The notes under the pieces are model-generated. The model made no database searches, was not told the DNA's origin, and saw only the letters and a program-made list of their open reading frames with translations. Positions 27,116 to 35,831 of a stretch of DNA of 64,000 nt are shown here, piece by piece. The stretch comes from Campylobacter sp. MIT 12-8780 (GTDB lineage Bacteria > Campylobacterota > Campylobacteria > Campylobacterales > Campylobacteraceae). The stretch spans positions 16,600 to 80,599 of the forward strand of contig NZ_QHLL01000009.1 of the NCBI RefSeq assembly GCF_006864535.1. Direction: 5' to 3'. A program made the translations under genes and the position numbers. Numbering within the stretch: the first letter of the stretch is position 1; each line of letters begins with the position of its first letter.

Positions 27116-27156
27116 TTAGTCTATATTGCTAATATATATTTAGTTATATAGACTAA
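27116..27156. repeat. 11-bp inverted repeat upstream of grpE
   Basis: Perfect arms TTAGTCTATAT (27116-27126) and ATATAGACTAA (27146-27156) with a 19-bp spacer. It lies about 40 bp before the -35 box of grpE, and could be an operator or a terminator-like hairpin. Confidence 0.6.
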
Positions 27157-27196
27157 AGTTTATTAAATAATTTTTTTTAATTTTTTGTAAAAAATA

Positions 27197-27227
27197 CTTG
27201 ACATTAATACACTCAATGTTGTATAAT
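27197..27227 (+). promoter_or_regulatory. grpE-dnaK promoter with HAIR-like HspR site
   Basis: -35 TTGACA at 27198-27203 and -10 TATAAT at 27222-27227, 18 bp apart. Overlapping the -35 is CTTGACA-N7-ACTCAAT (27197-27217), which matches the HspR inverted repeat CTTGAGT-N7-ACTCAAG at 5 of 7 and 6 of 7 positions with the exact spacing. HspR repression of dnaK operons is established in C. jejuni and Helicobacter; binding here is inferred. Confidence 0.6.
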
Positions 27228-27281
27228 ACCTTTAAATTTAAAACTAAATATCGCCTAAACAAGCGGTAAAAAGGAGGCGTA

Positions 27282-27806
27282 GTGAAAGAACAAGAACACT
27301 TAGATCAAGAACAAAATCTTGAAACTTCAAACGAGGCTGAGAATTTAGCTAGCGATGAGCAAAACGAACTTGAAAGCTTAAAGGCTGAAAATGCTGAGTT
27401 AAAAGATAGGTATTTAAGAGCTAATGCTGAATTTGAAAATATCAAAAAAAGAATGGAAAAAGAAAAAGCTTCAGCTCTAGCTTATGCAAATGAAGGCTTT
27501 GCAAAGGATTTACTTGATGTGATCGATGCCTTAGAAGCAGCAAGTAGCGTTGAGGCCAAAGATGAAGTGAGTGAGAAAATCAAAGAAGGAGTGAAAAATA
27601 CTTTAGATTTATTTCTTAAAAAGCTTGAAAAGCACGGTATCAAGCAAATTGAAGCTCTAAGTGAGTTTGATCCAAATTTACATGAGGCTATGTTTCATCA
27701 AGAAAGTAGCGATCATAAAAGTGGAGCCATCATACAAGTGCTTCAAAAAGGCTATCAAATAGGCGATAGAATTGTCCGCCCAGCTAAAGTAAGTGTGGCA
27801 AAATAA
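27282..27806 (+). CDS. grpE: Nucleotide exchange factor GrpE
   Basis: GrpE releases ADP from DnaK. The 174-aa protein has an acidic start, a long coiled coil (about 25-75, including [20 protein letters not shown]) and the C-terminal beta domain ending in the family's [16 protein letters not shown]. The start is a GTG four bases after a perfect AAGGAGG. It leads the heat-shock operon with dnaK 57 bp behind. Confidence 0.94.
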   Translation: MKEQEHLDQEQNLETSNEAENLASDEQNELESLKAENAELKDRYLRANAEFENIKKRMEKEKASALAYANEGFAKDLLDVIDALEAASSVEAKDEVSEKIKEGVKNTLDLFLKKLEKHGIKQIEALSEFDPNLHEAMFHQESSDHKSGAIIQVLQKGYQIGDRIVRPAKVSVAK

Positions 27807-27863
27807 GGTGTATCTGTAAAGATACGAGTTATGGATTTTAAAAATTTAAAAAAAGGATAAACA

Positions 27864-29732
27864 ATGGCAAAAGTTATAGGAATAGACTTAGGAACAACAA
27901 ATTCTTGTGTAGCTGTCTTTGAAAGAGGCGAAAGCAAGGTGATCCCAAACAAAGAAGGTAAAAACACAACCCCTTCAGTAGTAGCTTTTACTGATAAGGG
28001 CGAGGTTTTAGTAGGTGATAGTGCAAAGCGTCAAGCTGTAACAAACCCTGAAAAAACCATTTATTCTATAAAAAGGATTATGGGGCTTATGTTTAATGAG
28101 GATAAGGCTAAGGAAGCTGAAAAACGCCTACCTTATCACATAGTCGATAGGAACGGAGCTTGTGCAGTTGAAATCGCTGGCAAGGTTTATACTCCTCAAG
28201 AAATTTCAGCTAAGGTTTTAATGAAGCTTAAAGAAGACGCTGAAGCTTTTTTGGGCGAACAAGTTGTTGATGCGGTAATCACCGTGCCAGCGTATTTTAA
28301 CGACGCTCAAAGAAAGGCGACAAAAGAAGCTGGAACCATAGCCGGACTTAATGTCTTAAGAATCATCAACGAGCCAACTTCGGCTGCGCTTGCGTATGGG
28401 CTTGATAAAAAAGAAAGCGAAAAGATAGTTGTCTATGATCTAGGTGGGGGAACCTTTGATGTTACCGTGCTTGAAACAGGTGATAATGTCGTAGAAGTAC
28501 TTTCAACCGGAGGGGACGCTTTCTTAGGAGGCGATGATTTTGATAATAAGCTTATAGATTTTTTAGCAAGTGAGTTTAAAAACGAACAAGGTATAGACTT
28601 AAAAAATGATGTTATGGCTTTACAAAGACTTAAAGAAGCCGCTGAAACAGCCAAAAAAGAACTCAGCTCAGCCACTGAAACAGAGGTAAATTTACCTTTC
28701 ATCACAGCTGATGCAAGCGGTCCAAAACACCTTGTGAAAAAAATCACTCGTGCTAAATTTGAAAGCATGATAGAAAGCCTTGTGGGCGAGACTATCTCAA
28801 AGATTAACGAAGTCGTAAAAGATGCTGGCTTAAACAAAGATGAAGTCAAAGAAATCGTTATGGTAGGTGGTTCAACTCGTGTGCCTTTGGTGCAAGAAGA
28901 AGTGAAAAAAGCCTTTAATAAAGAGCTTAATAAAAGCGTAAATCCTGATGAGGTTGTAGCTATTGGTGCAGCTATTCAAGGTGCTGTGATAAAAGGTGAT
29001 GTTAAAGATGTGCTTTTACTTGATGTAACTCCGCTATCTTTGGGTATTGAAACCTTAGGTGGAGTGATGACTAAGATCATAGAAAAAGGCACAACCATAC
29101 CAACTAAAAAAGAACAAACCTTCTCAACAGCTGAAGACAATCAAAGTGCGGTTACTATCAATGTCTTACAAGGCGAGAGAGAATTTAGCCGCGATAATAA
29201 ATCCTTAGGAAATTTCAACCTTGAAGGCATTCCACCAGCTCCAAGAGGTATGCCACAAATTGAAGTAAGCTTTGATATAGACGCTAATGGTATTTTAACT
29301 GTTTCAGCAAAAGACAAGGCTACAGGCAAGGCTCAAGAGATCAAAATCACAGGCTCAAGTGGTTTAAGTGAAGAAGAGATCGAAAAAATGGTAAAAGACG
29401 CCGAGCTTCACAAAGAAGAGGATAAAAAACGCAAAGAAGCTGTAGAAGCTAGAAATCAAGCCGAAGCTTTAGTGCATCAAGTCGAAAAATCTCTAAGCGA
29501 ACTTGGCGAAAAGATAAGTGAAGAGGATAAAACAAATATCACTAAGGCTTTGGATGAGCTTAAAGAACTGCTTAAAAATGAAAATGCAAGCAAAGAAGAA
29601 ATAGAAGAAAAGGTTAAAAACCTAAGCGCTGTTTCTCACAAACTTGCTGAAAGTATGTATAAAAAAGATGATACTGCAGGCAATGACAAAAAGAAAAAAG
29701 ATGATGATGTTATTGATGCTGAAGTAGAATGA
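27864..29732 (+). CDS. dnaK: Chaperone DnaK (Hsp70)
   Basis: The main Hsp70 chaperone, 622 aa. ATPase domain: phosphate-1 motif [13 protein letters not shown] (5-17), phosphate-2 [15 protein letters not shown] (about 191-205) and adenosine motif [12 protein letters not shown] (about 331-342). The substrate-binding domain follows at about 390-505, with a helical lid and an acidic tail ending [10 protein letters not shown]. It works with GrpE upstream and with DnaJ encoded at 40969. An intrinsic terminator follows four bases after the stop. Confidence 0.97.
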   Translation: MAKVIGIDLGTTNSCVAVFERGESKVIPNKEGKNTTPSVVAFTDKGEVLVGDSAKRQAVTNPEKTIYSIKRIMGLMFNEDKAKEAEKRLPYHIVDRNGACAVEIAGKVYTPQEISAKVLMKLKEDAEAFLGEQVVDAVITVPAYFNDAQRKATKEAGTIAGLNVLRIINEPTSAALAYGLDKKESEKIVVYDLGGGTFDVTVLETGDNVVEVLSTGGDAFLGGDDFDNKLIDFLASEFKNEQGIDLKNDVMALQRLKEAAETAKKELSSATETEVNLPFITADASGPKHLVKKITRAKFESMIESLVGETISKINEVVKDAGLNKDEVKEIVMVGGSTRVPLVQEEVKKAFNKELNKSVNPDEVVAIGAAIQGAVIKGDVKDVLLLDVTPLSLGIETLGGVMTKIIEKGTTIPTKKEQTFSTAEDNQSAVTINVLQGEREFSRDNKSLGNFNLEGIPPAPRGMPQIEVSFDIDANGILTVSAKDKATGKAQEIKITGSSGLSEEEIEKMVKDAELHKEEDKKRKEAVEARNQAEALVHQVEKSLSELGEKISEEDKTNITKALDELKELLKNENASKEEIEEKVKNLSAVSHKLAESMYKKDDTAGNDKKKKDDDVIDAEVE

Positions 29733-29736
29733 TTTT

Positions 29737-29765
29737 AAAGAGTGAGGCTTTAAGCCTTGCTCTTT
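29737..29765 (+). terminator. Terminator after dnaK
   Basis: AAAGAGTGAGGC-TTTAA-GCCTTGCTCTTT forms a 12-bp stem with two G-U pairs and a 5-nt loop, four bases past the dnaK stop. Confidence 0.7.
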
Positions 29766-29783
29766 AATTGCAAGAAAAATAAA

Positions 29784-30299
29784 ATGCTTTTATACCACCC
29801 CTTTGAGCCATTTTTTGATGAAAACTCAAGGATTTTAATACTTGGCAGTTTTCCTTCACTTAAATCAAGAGAATTAGGCTTTTACTATCAAAATAAAAAC
29901 AATCGCTTTTATCAAATTTTAGAGCTTCTTTTTAACTTAGCTCCTAAAAGCTTAACTAAGCAAGAAAGTCAAAAAGCTTTTTTAAAAGCTTATAAAATAG
30001 CTCTTTGGGATATTTTTAAAAGCTGTGATATAACAAAGTCAAAAGATGAGAGTATAAATTTAAAAGATATAAATACCAAAGCAAACGATTTAAGCTTTGT
30101 GCTTGAAAAAGCCCCTATAAAAGCAGTTTTTACTACAGGCAAAATCGCTCACAAAGGCTTTTGTCATTTTTATGCAAATTTCAAGCAAAATTATCCTAGC
30201 GTGTTTTATCATACTTTGCCTTCAAGCTCAAGTGCAAATGCTCGTTTTAGCTTAGAAAAACTCGTTGATGAGTATAAACTCATCAAAGCCTATCTTTAG
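29784..30299 (+). CDS. DNA-deoxyinosine glycosylase (UDG superfamily)
   Basis: Predicted to remove deaminated bases such as hypoxanthine from DNA in base-excision repair. The family signature runs from ILGSFPS through SRELGFYYQNKNNRFYQIL near the N-terminus, and the C-terminal loop HTLPSSSSANA matches the superfamily's second motif. The frame can be read from 29757, but that start lies inside the dnaK terminator arm. The ATG at 29784 gives MLLYHPFEPFFDENSRILIL, the normal beginning, and 171 aa. It ends four bases inside the convergent transporter gene. Confidence 0.82.
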   Translation: MLLYHPFEPFFDENSRILILGSFPSLKSRELGFYYQNKNNRFYQILELLFNLAPKSLTKQESQKAFLKAYKIALWDIFKSCDITKSKDESINLKDINTKANDLSFVLEKAPIKAVFTTGKIAHKGFCHFYANFKQNYPSVFYHTLPSSSSANARFSLEKLVDEYKLIKAYL

Positions 30300-31678
30300 C
30301 CTACTATACCAAAATAAAAAATCAAAGCGATGATACAAGGGACGATGAATTTGACATAATAATACCAAATTCTAATAAAAGTCTTTGCCCTTGAACCACT
30401 TTGAAGCTCCTTAATCGCCTCATCTTTCATCACCCAGCCCACATAGATACAACATAAAAAAGCCGTTAAAACAAATAAGATATTGCCACTTACAAAATCA
30501 AAGCTATCAAAGATATTTTTGCCCTTTATCAGCACTACATCGCGCCAAGGTCCATAAGTCAGTATGCAAGGGATATTTCCAAGCACGAAAATTCCACCCA
30601 AAGTAAGATTAATGGCTGTTTTTTTACTGAACTTAAATTTTTCCTCTAAAACACTAATGATAACTTGATATATAGGCAAAGAAGTCGTGAGTGCAGCGAT
30701 TAAAAGCAGGATAAAAAATAAAGCACATATAAAGGTGCCAAATTTTACATAAGAAAAGGCTATGGGAAGAGTTTCAAACACAAGTGAAGGACCTTTATCT
30801 GGGCTAAGCCCTACGCTAAAGAGCACCGGAAAGATCATAAAGCCAGCTAAAACAGCAATAAGCGTGTTTAAAATACCGGTGTAAGTGGCTGTTTTGATGA
30901 GATTTTCATCTTTTTTAAGATGAGATGAAAGCGTGATCATTACGCCAAAACCAAGAGAAAGCGCAAAAAATACTTGTCCTAAAACATCGATGAAAAGTTT
31001 TGCTGAAGCCTTATCAAAGGCTAAAATTTTACTAAAGTCAGGCTTTAAATAATACTCAACGCCCTTAAATGCGCCATCTAAGCTTAAATTTCTAATGATA
31101 ACAACAAGCAAGCAGATGAAAAGTAAAGGCATAAGAAGCTTGACTGATTTTTCTATGCCATCGATAATACCTTTGCGTAAAATGAAAAAATTTATCAAAA
31201 CAAAAATGCTCGTAAAAATGCCGATAAAAAGCGGATTATACTCTATATTTTGTTCATAAAATGAAGCGGCGTATTCTTTGGTGATAGGGCTTGAAAGATC
31301 AAAATTCCCAAATAAAAGATGGAAAATATACACCAGCACAAAGCCCCCAAGCACCATATAATACGCCATGATCCCAAAGCTTCCCAAAAGCCCCATATAC
31401 CCAACGCCCTGCCAAGTCTTACTCACACTTTTATCTTTTGTGATTTTACCACCAAAAGCATCAACGCTGTTCGTATGGGCTTTTCGTCCTATAACATTTT
31501 CAACTAAGATCACAGGAATGCCTATAAAAATCATTGCAAGGCAAAAAACCAGCACAAAAGCCGCTCCGCCATTTTCACCCACAAGATAAGGAAAACGCCA
31601 AGTTGCCCCAAAGCCAATCGTCGCTCCAGCAACGGTAAGTATATAAGTAAGCGTGTTGCTCCAAGTTTGTCTTTGCAT
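30296..31678 (-). CDS. Sodium-dependent transporter, NSS (SNF) family
   Basis: A LeuT-like sodium-coupled symporter, 460 aa with about 11-12 membrane helices. The helix-1 signature GATIGFGATWRFPYLVGENGG (about 18-38), which coordinates sodium and substrate, is present. Bacterial members carry amino acids; the substrate here cannot be told from sequence. It is monocistronic, between two convergent or terminator-separated neighbours. Confidence 0.9.
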   Translation of the reverse strand: MQRQTWSNTLTYILTVAGATIGFGATWRFPYLVGENGGAAFVLVFCLAMIFIGIPVILVENVIGRKAHTNSVDAFGGKITKDKSVSKTWQGVGYMGLLGSFGIMAYYMVLGGFVLVYIFHLLFGNFDLSSPITKEYAASFYEQNIEYNPLFIGIFTSIFVLINFFILRKGIIDGIEKSVKLLMPLLFICLLVVIIRNLSLDGAFKGVEYYLKPDFSKILAFDKASAKLFIDVLGQVFFALSLGFGVMITLSSHLKKDENLIKTATYTGILNTLIAVLAGFMIFPVLFSVGLSPDKGPSLVFETLPIAFSYVKFGTFICALFFILLLIAALTTSLPIYQVIISVLEEKFKFSKKTAINLTLGGIFVLGNIPCILTYGPWRDVVLIKGKNIFDSFDFVSGNILFVLTAFLCCIYVGWVMKDEAIKELQSGSRAKTFIRIWYYYVKFIVPCIIALIFYFGIVG

Positions 31679-31743
31679 AATTCATCCTTAAAAACGAAGC
31701 TTGCGTAAATTTTGAAAAAATATCATTATAGCAGTATTTTGCT

Positions 31744-31781
31744 TGAAAATAAAAGAAAATTTGCAATTTCTTTTATTTTCA
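31744..31781 (-). terminator. Inverted repeat after dsbD, probable terminator
   Basis: Perfect 15-bp arms TGAAAATAAAAGAAA and TTTCTTTTATTTTCA with an 8-nt loop, 28 bases after the dsbD stop. It is AT-rich and could act in either direction. Confidence 0.55.
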
Positions 31782-31808
31782 CGCTTTTTGATAGGCTCAG
31801 TTTAAATT

Positions 31809-33488
31809 TCAAAGCGAATTTAAAAACTCATCAGCTCCCACAAAGCCGATGATTTGCTCTTTTTTTACACCATCTTTAAAGATAAACATAACAGGTGGGG
31901 CAAAAACTTCAAATTTTTTCATTATTTTAAGTTCTTCATCATCACCCTTGCTAATGTCGATTTTAAGCAAGCTGTAGTTTTGTAAAAGCTCTTGCACTTT
32001 TTTATCTGAAAAAGTAAAAGCATCTAAAAGCTTGCAGTTTTCACACCAAGAAGCTGTAAAATACAGCAAAATCGGCTTTTTACTTTGCTGTAGTTTTGCT
32101 TCAAGCTCCTTAAGAGTGCTAATATTTTCAAACTCAAGTGAGTTTAAATTTTGTGAATTTGAGGCATTTGAGTTGAGATGAAAAGGATTTAAAAGGCTTT
32201 TTCCGCCAAATAATCCTCCTAAAAATAAGCTCAAACTATAGGCTAAAACAAGTATTAAAAGAGCCTTTTTAGCCTTTGCGTAGTTTGAATTAAGCCCATC
32301 AAAAATTCCCATAAAACTTACAAAAAACACCCCAAGCACCCCAAAAGCAATGAGTATATAAGGCATAGCTAAAAAGCGAGAGCAGATCCAAATCGCCATA
32401 GCAAGCATTAAAAAACCAAAAAAGATATTTACCCTTTGCATCCATGCCCCAGCCTTTAAAAACCCAAGTCCAAGCCCTACAAATAAAAGCGGAACGCCCA
32501 TACCAAAACTCAAAACAAAAAGAGAAGCCCCGCCAAGCACTATATCAGCACTTTTTGCGATATAAAGCAAAGCAGCAGCCAAAGGTGCAGCCACGCAAGG
32601 TCCTATGATAAGAGCTGATAAAAAGCCCATACTTGCAAGGCTAAGCACACCTTTTGTTTTTGAGCTTTGTTTTTTGATGATGAAATTTTGTATCTTGCTT
32701 GGCATTTGAAGATGAAATACCCCAAAACAAGCAAGAGCTAAAAGCACAAAAATAAAGGCAAAAAAGCTAAGCACTAAAGGATGTTGTAAAAAGCCTTGCA
32801 CGCTTGCACCAACTAAAGCCGTAACAATGCCAGCTAAAGCATAAGCTAAAGACATAAAAAACACAAAGATAAAAGAAAGCCAAAAGGCTCGTTTTTTACT
32901 TGGTGTTTGCGTGCTTTTTGCAAGTATGAGCGATGAAAGTATGGGGATCATCGGCAGGGTGCAAGGAGTAAGAGAAAGTAAAAGTCCATATCCAAAAAAG
33001 CTTAACAAGGTAAGAAAAAAGCCATCTTTGTTGAATTCATTTCGCTTTTTCATCTTTTTTGTATCTGCAAGTTCGCTAAGCTTATAACTGCCTTGATCTT
33101 GCTTTAGTGTAAAACTTTTTTTCAAAGGGCGATAGCAAAACCCAGCTTCAGCACAGCCTTGATATGAAAGTTCTAGCAAAGCCTCGTTTTTGTTAGCAAG
33201 CTCTTTTTTGAGTAAAATTTGTGGGATAAAAAGCTCTACATTCGCATAATATCTTTGTTCGTTGTTTTTTTCAATACTTGCAGGCAGGTTAAGCAAAGCA
33301 GTGATGTCTTTATCATCAAGTTTGATTTTCAGTTCTTTTTGATACAAATAAATCGTATCAGCGATATCAAAATCAAAATAAACCCCTACTTCATCAGCAT
33401 AAGAACGGAGTTTAAATGCTTCATTTGGTTGTAAAAATTCAGCCCAGCTTAGATTTAAAAAAAGGAAAAATATCAGAAAAATACGCAT
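31809..33488 (-). CDS. dsbD: Thiol:disulfide interchange protein DsbD
   Basis: DsbD passes electrons from cytoplasmic thioredoxin across the inner membrane to periplasmic reductants. The 559-aa chain shows the full layout: signal peptide (MRIFLIFFLFLNLSWA), the periplasmic alpha domain with Cys112 and Cys118 (GCAEAGFCYRP), eight membrane helices with the first active Cys176 in LTPCTLPMIP and a second in IGPCVAAP, and a C-terminal thioredoxin domain with WCENC (Cys482, Cys485). It lies divergent from ppk2. Confidence 0.94.
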   Translation of the reverse strand: MRIFLIFFLFLNLSWAEFLQPNEAFKLRSYADEVGVYFDFDIADTIYLYQKELKIKLDDKDITALLNLPASIEKNNEQRYYANVELFIPQILLKKELANKNEALLELSYQGCAEAGFCYRPLKKSFTLKQDQGSYKLSELADTKKMKKRNEFNKDGFFLTLLSFFGYGLLLSLTPCTLPMIPILSSLILAKSTQTPSKKRAFWLSFIFVFFMSLAYALAGIVTALVGASVQGFLQHPLVLSFFAFIFVLLALACFGVFHLQMPSKIQNFIIKKQSSKTKGVLSLASMGFLSALIIGPCVAAPLAAALLYIAKSADIVLGGASLFVLSFGMGVPLLFVGLGLGFLKAGAWMQRVNIFFGFLMLAMAIWICSRFLAMPYILIAFGVLGVFFVSFMGIFDGLNSNYAKAKKALLILVLAYSLSLFLGGLFGGKSLLNPFHLNSNASNSQNLNSLEFENISTLKELEAKLQQSKKPILLYFTASWCENCKLLDAFTFSDKKVQELLQNYSLLKIDISKGDDEELKIMKKFEVFAPPVMFIFKDGVKKEQIIGFVGADEFLNSL

Positions 33489-33573
33489 TAAGTTCTCATT
33501 TATATCTTGTTTTATTTTTAATTATAGTTTGTTATGGTAAATTTAAAAGAATATTTTTCAAGGAGATTTGCCT

Positions 33574-34512
33574 ATGACATCACCAAAACCCCAGTCAAAA
33601 AATGCTAAACACTTGGCACAAAAAGATGAGTTAAAATCCCCAAAAAAACTTGATATGCCAAAAGATCAAAAAGTTCAAGATGATACAAAAGATGAGTATG
33701 TAAGTATAAAGGTTAAAAAAAGCACCCTTAAATACGAAAAGGAGCTTAAAGCCTTGCAAATTGAGCTTTTGAAATTTCAAAATTTCGTTAAAGATAAAGG
33801 CTTAAAGGTTTTAATCCTCACAGAAGGACGCGACGCAGCAGGTAAGGGAGGCTCGATCAAGCGTCTTACAGAGCATTTAAATCCAAGAGGTTGTAGAGTC
33901 GTTGCTCTTGAAAAGCCAAGTGATGTAGAAAGGACGCAGTGGTATTTTCAACGTTATGTTTCACATTTGCCAGCAGCTGGAGAGATCGTGATTTTTGATA
34001 GAAGCTGGTATAATAGAGCTGGAGTTGAGCCGGTAATGGGTTTTTGCACCCCAGCTGAGCATAAGCATTTTTTAAGAGAAGTGCCTTTGTTTGAGGAAAT
34101 GCTTGTTAATAGTGGTATTATTTTGTTTAAATTTTATTTTTCAGTGTCTAAAGAAGAGCAAAAAAAACGTTTTGATAGTCGCAGAAAAGACCCTTTAAAG
34201 CAGTATAAACTCTCTTCAGTAGATGAAAAATCCCAGCAACTTTGGGATAAATACACCGTCGCAAAATACTCAATGCTTCTTGCTTCAAACACACCAAAAA
34301 GCCCTTGGACTATCATAGGTTCAGACAATAAGAAAAAAGCAAGATTAAATGTCTTTAGAACCATACTCAATAAAGTTGATTATACCGGCAAAAGCAAGGA
34401 TATAAAGCCTGTAGATCAAGACTTAGTGCGAAGCGGAGAAGATGAAATTCGCAAAATGGAAGCTAATCTCAACAGAAGCGATGAAAAATTTGAAAAACTT
34501 GATCAAAAATAA
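33574..34512 (+). CDS. ppk2: Polyphosphate kinase 2
   Basis: PPK2 uses polyphosphate to phosphorylate nucleoside diphosphates or monophosphates. The 312-aa protein has a basic, disordered N-terminus (about 45 residues), then Walker A GRDAAGKGG (85-93), the lid region and Walker B FDRSWYNR (141-148). A TTG six bases earlier is also in frame, but the ATG at 33574 is eight bases from the AGGAG ribosome site and is preferred. It is followed nine bases later by the amidohydrolase gene. Confidence 0.93.
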   Translation: MTSPKPQSKNAKHLAQKDELKSPKKLDMPKDQKVQDDTKDEYVSIKVKKSTLKYEKELKALQIELLKFQNFVKDKGLKVLILTEGRDAAGKGGSIKRLTEHLNPRGCRVVALEKPSDVERTQWYFQRYVSHLPAAGEIVIFDRSWYNRAGVEPVMGFCTPAEHKHFLREVPLFEEMLVNSGIILFKFYFSVSKEEQKKRFDSRRKDPLKQYKLSSVDEKSQQLWDKYTVAKYSMLLASNTPKSPWTIIGSDNKKKARLNVFRTILNKVDYTGKSKDIKPVDQDLVRSGEDEIRKMEANLNRSDEKFEKLDQK

Positions 34513-34521
34513 GGAAAATAT

Positions 34522-35712
34522 ATGTTTTTAAAAGTGCAAAAACTCAGCGAAAAATACTACCCACAAATCGCAAATTTAAGAGAACATTTTCATCAATTCC
34601 CAGAGCTTAGCTTTGAGGAGTTTCAAACCTCGCAAAAAGTCTGTGAAGTGCTTGAAAATGCGGGCATATCATATAAAAAAGGCATAGCAAAAACCGGAGT
34701 TTTGGCTGAAATTTATGGCACAAAAAAAAGTGATGAAAAACCAAAATGCGTGCTTTTAAGAGGTGATATGGACGCTTTGCCAGTGCATGAAGAAAGTGGG
34801 GTAAGCTTTGCTTCAAAGATAGCTGGTAAGATGCACGCTTGCGGACATGACGGGCATACTGCTGGACTTTTAGGCACAGCACTTATCTTAAATGAGCTTA
34901 AAGATGAATTTAGCGGTTGTGTGAAATTTATGTTTCAGCCAGCTGAGGAAAATTATGGTGGTGCAAAGCCTATGATAGAAGAGGGCGTGCTTGAAAATCC
35001 ATATGTTGATGCTGTGTTTGGTTGTCATTTGTGGGGTTTAATGCAAGAAAACACAGCCCAAATCATCACTGGGGCGATGATGGCTGGGGTAGATAGCTTT
35101 GATCTTAAATTTATAGGCAGAGGCGGGCATGGAGCTCATCCGCATACAACTATAGACGCGGTTTTAATGGCGGCTCGTTTTGTTACTAATATTCAAAGCA
35201 TTGTTTCAAGACGTTTAAAGCCGGTAAGCGCTGGAGTGATTAGCATTGGAAGCGTGCAAGCTGGAAGTTCTTATAATATCATCGCTCAAGAAGCCTTTTT
35301 AAAAGGCACGGTGCGTTTTTTAGATGATGAAAGCCAAGCGATCTTGCAAAAGGGTATTGAAGATGTGGCTAAGGCTGTGGCTTTAGAATTTGGCGGAGAG
35401 TATGAGCTTGATTATCACAGAGAATATCCGCCTTTGATTAATGATGAATTTGGTGCAAAAATCGCTCAAAAAGCTTTCTTGCAAGTCTTAGGCGAAAAAA
35501 ATATCATCACAAAGGCTGAAGCTGATATGGGAGCTGAGGACTTTGCTTTTTTAACGCGTGCTAGAAAAGGGGCTTATGTTTTTGTAGGCATAGCTAAGGA
35601 TAAAAACAAACCTGTATTGCACCACAGCCCAAATTTTGCTTGGGAAAATGAAAATTTAAAGGTGCTTATGCAAGGTGAGGCGATGATGGCTTTGGAGTTT
35701 TTAAATTCATAA
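34522..35712 (+). CDS. M20-family amidohydrolase (hippurate hydrolase-like)
   Basis: A zinc-dependent amidase that cleaves N-acyl amino acids. Metal-ligand motifs are GDMDALPVHEESG (81-93), HACGHDGHT (106-113, with Cys107) and QPAEENYGG (139-147). The chain is 396 aa. C. jejuni has more than one such enzyme, including HipO; the position next to ppk2 argues for the other paralogue, so hippurate hydrolysis should not be assumed. It is probably cotranscribed with ppk2. Confidence 0.88.
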   Translation: MFLKVQKLSEKYYPQIANLREHFHQFPELSFEEFQTSQKVCEVLENAGISYKKGIAKTGVLAEIYGTKKSDEKPKCVLLRGDMDALPVHEESGVSFASKIAGKMHACGHDGHTAGLLGTALILNELKDEFSGCVKFMFQPAEENYGGAKPMIEEGVLENPYVDAVFGCHLWGLMQENTAQIITGAMMAGVDSFDLKFIGRGGHGAHPHTTIDAVLMAARFVTNIQSIVSRRLKPVSAGVISIGSVQAGSSYNIIAQEAFLKGTVRFLDDESQAILQKGIEDVAKAVALEFGGEYELDYHREYPPLINDEFGAKIAQKAFLQVLGEKNIITKAEADMGAEDFAFLTRARKGAYVFVGIAKDKNKPVLHHSPNFAWENENLKVLMQGEAMMALEFLNS

Positions 35713-35803
35713 AATCAAGCCCCATCATCATAAACGATCAAACAAGGCTTGCGTGAAAGAGTAAAAGTTAAGTCAAATAAAGCTTAAAACACAAAGCTTA
35801 AAC

Positions 35804-35826
35804 AAGGTAAGGACAAGCCTTACCTT
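35804..35826. terminator. Hairpin between amidohydrolase and autotransporter genes
   Basis: AAGGTAAGG-ACAAG-CCTTACCTT is a perfect 9-bp stem with a 5-nt loop in the convergent gap, five bases after the autotransporter stop. It probably terminates transcription from both sides. Confidence 0.65.
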
Positions 35827-35831
35827 AATCT

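Larger units (their letters stand above)
27017..27281. promoter_or_regulatory. AT-rich control region of grpE-dnaK
   Basis: This gap contains an 11-bp inverted repeat (TTAGTCTATAT and ATATAGACTAA, 27116-27156), then a promoter with a possible HspR site (27197-27227), then AAGGAGG at 27271-27277. No hrcA gene lies here, although hrcA precedes grpE in C. jejuni as I recall it. Confidence 0.6.

Noticed and set aside
34522..35712. Naming the M20 enzyme hipO
   Set aside because: Hippurate hydrolase has close paralogues in Campylobacter, and the neighbour ppk2 fits the other paralogue; substrate cannot be read from the sequence.
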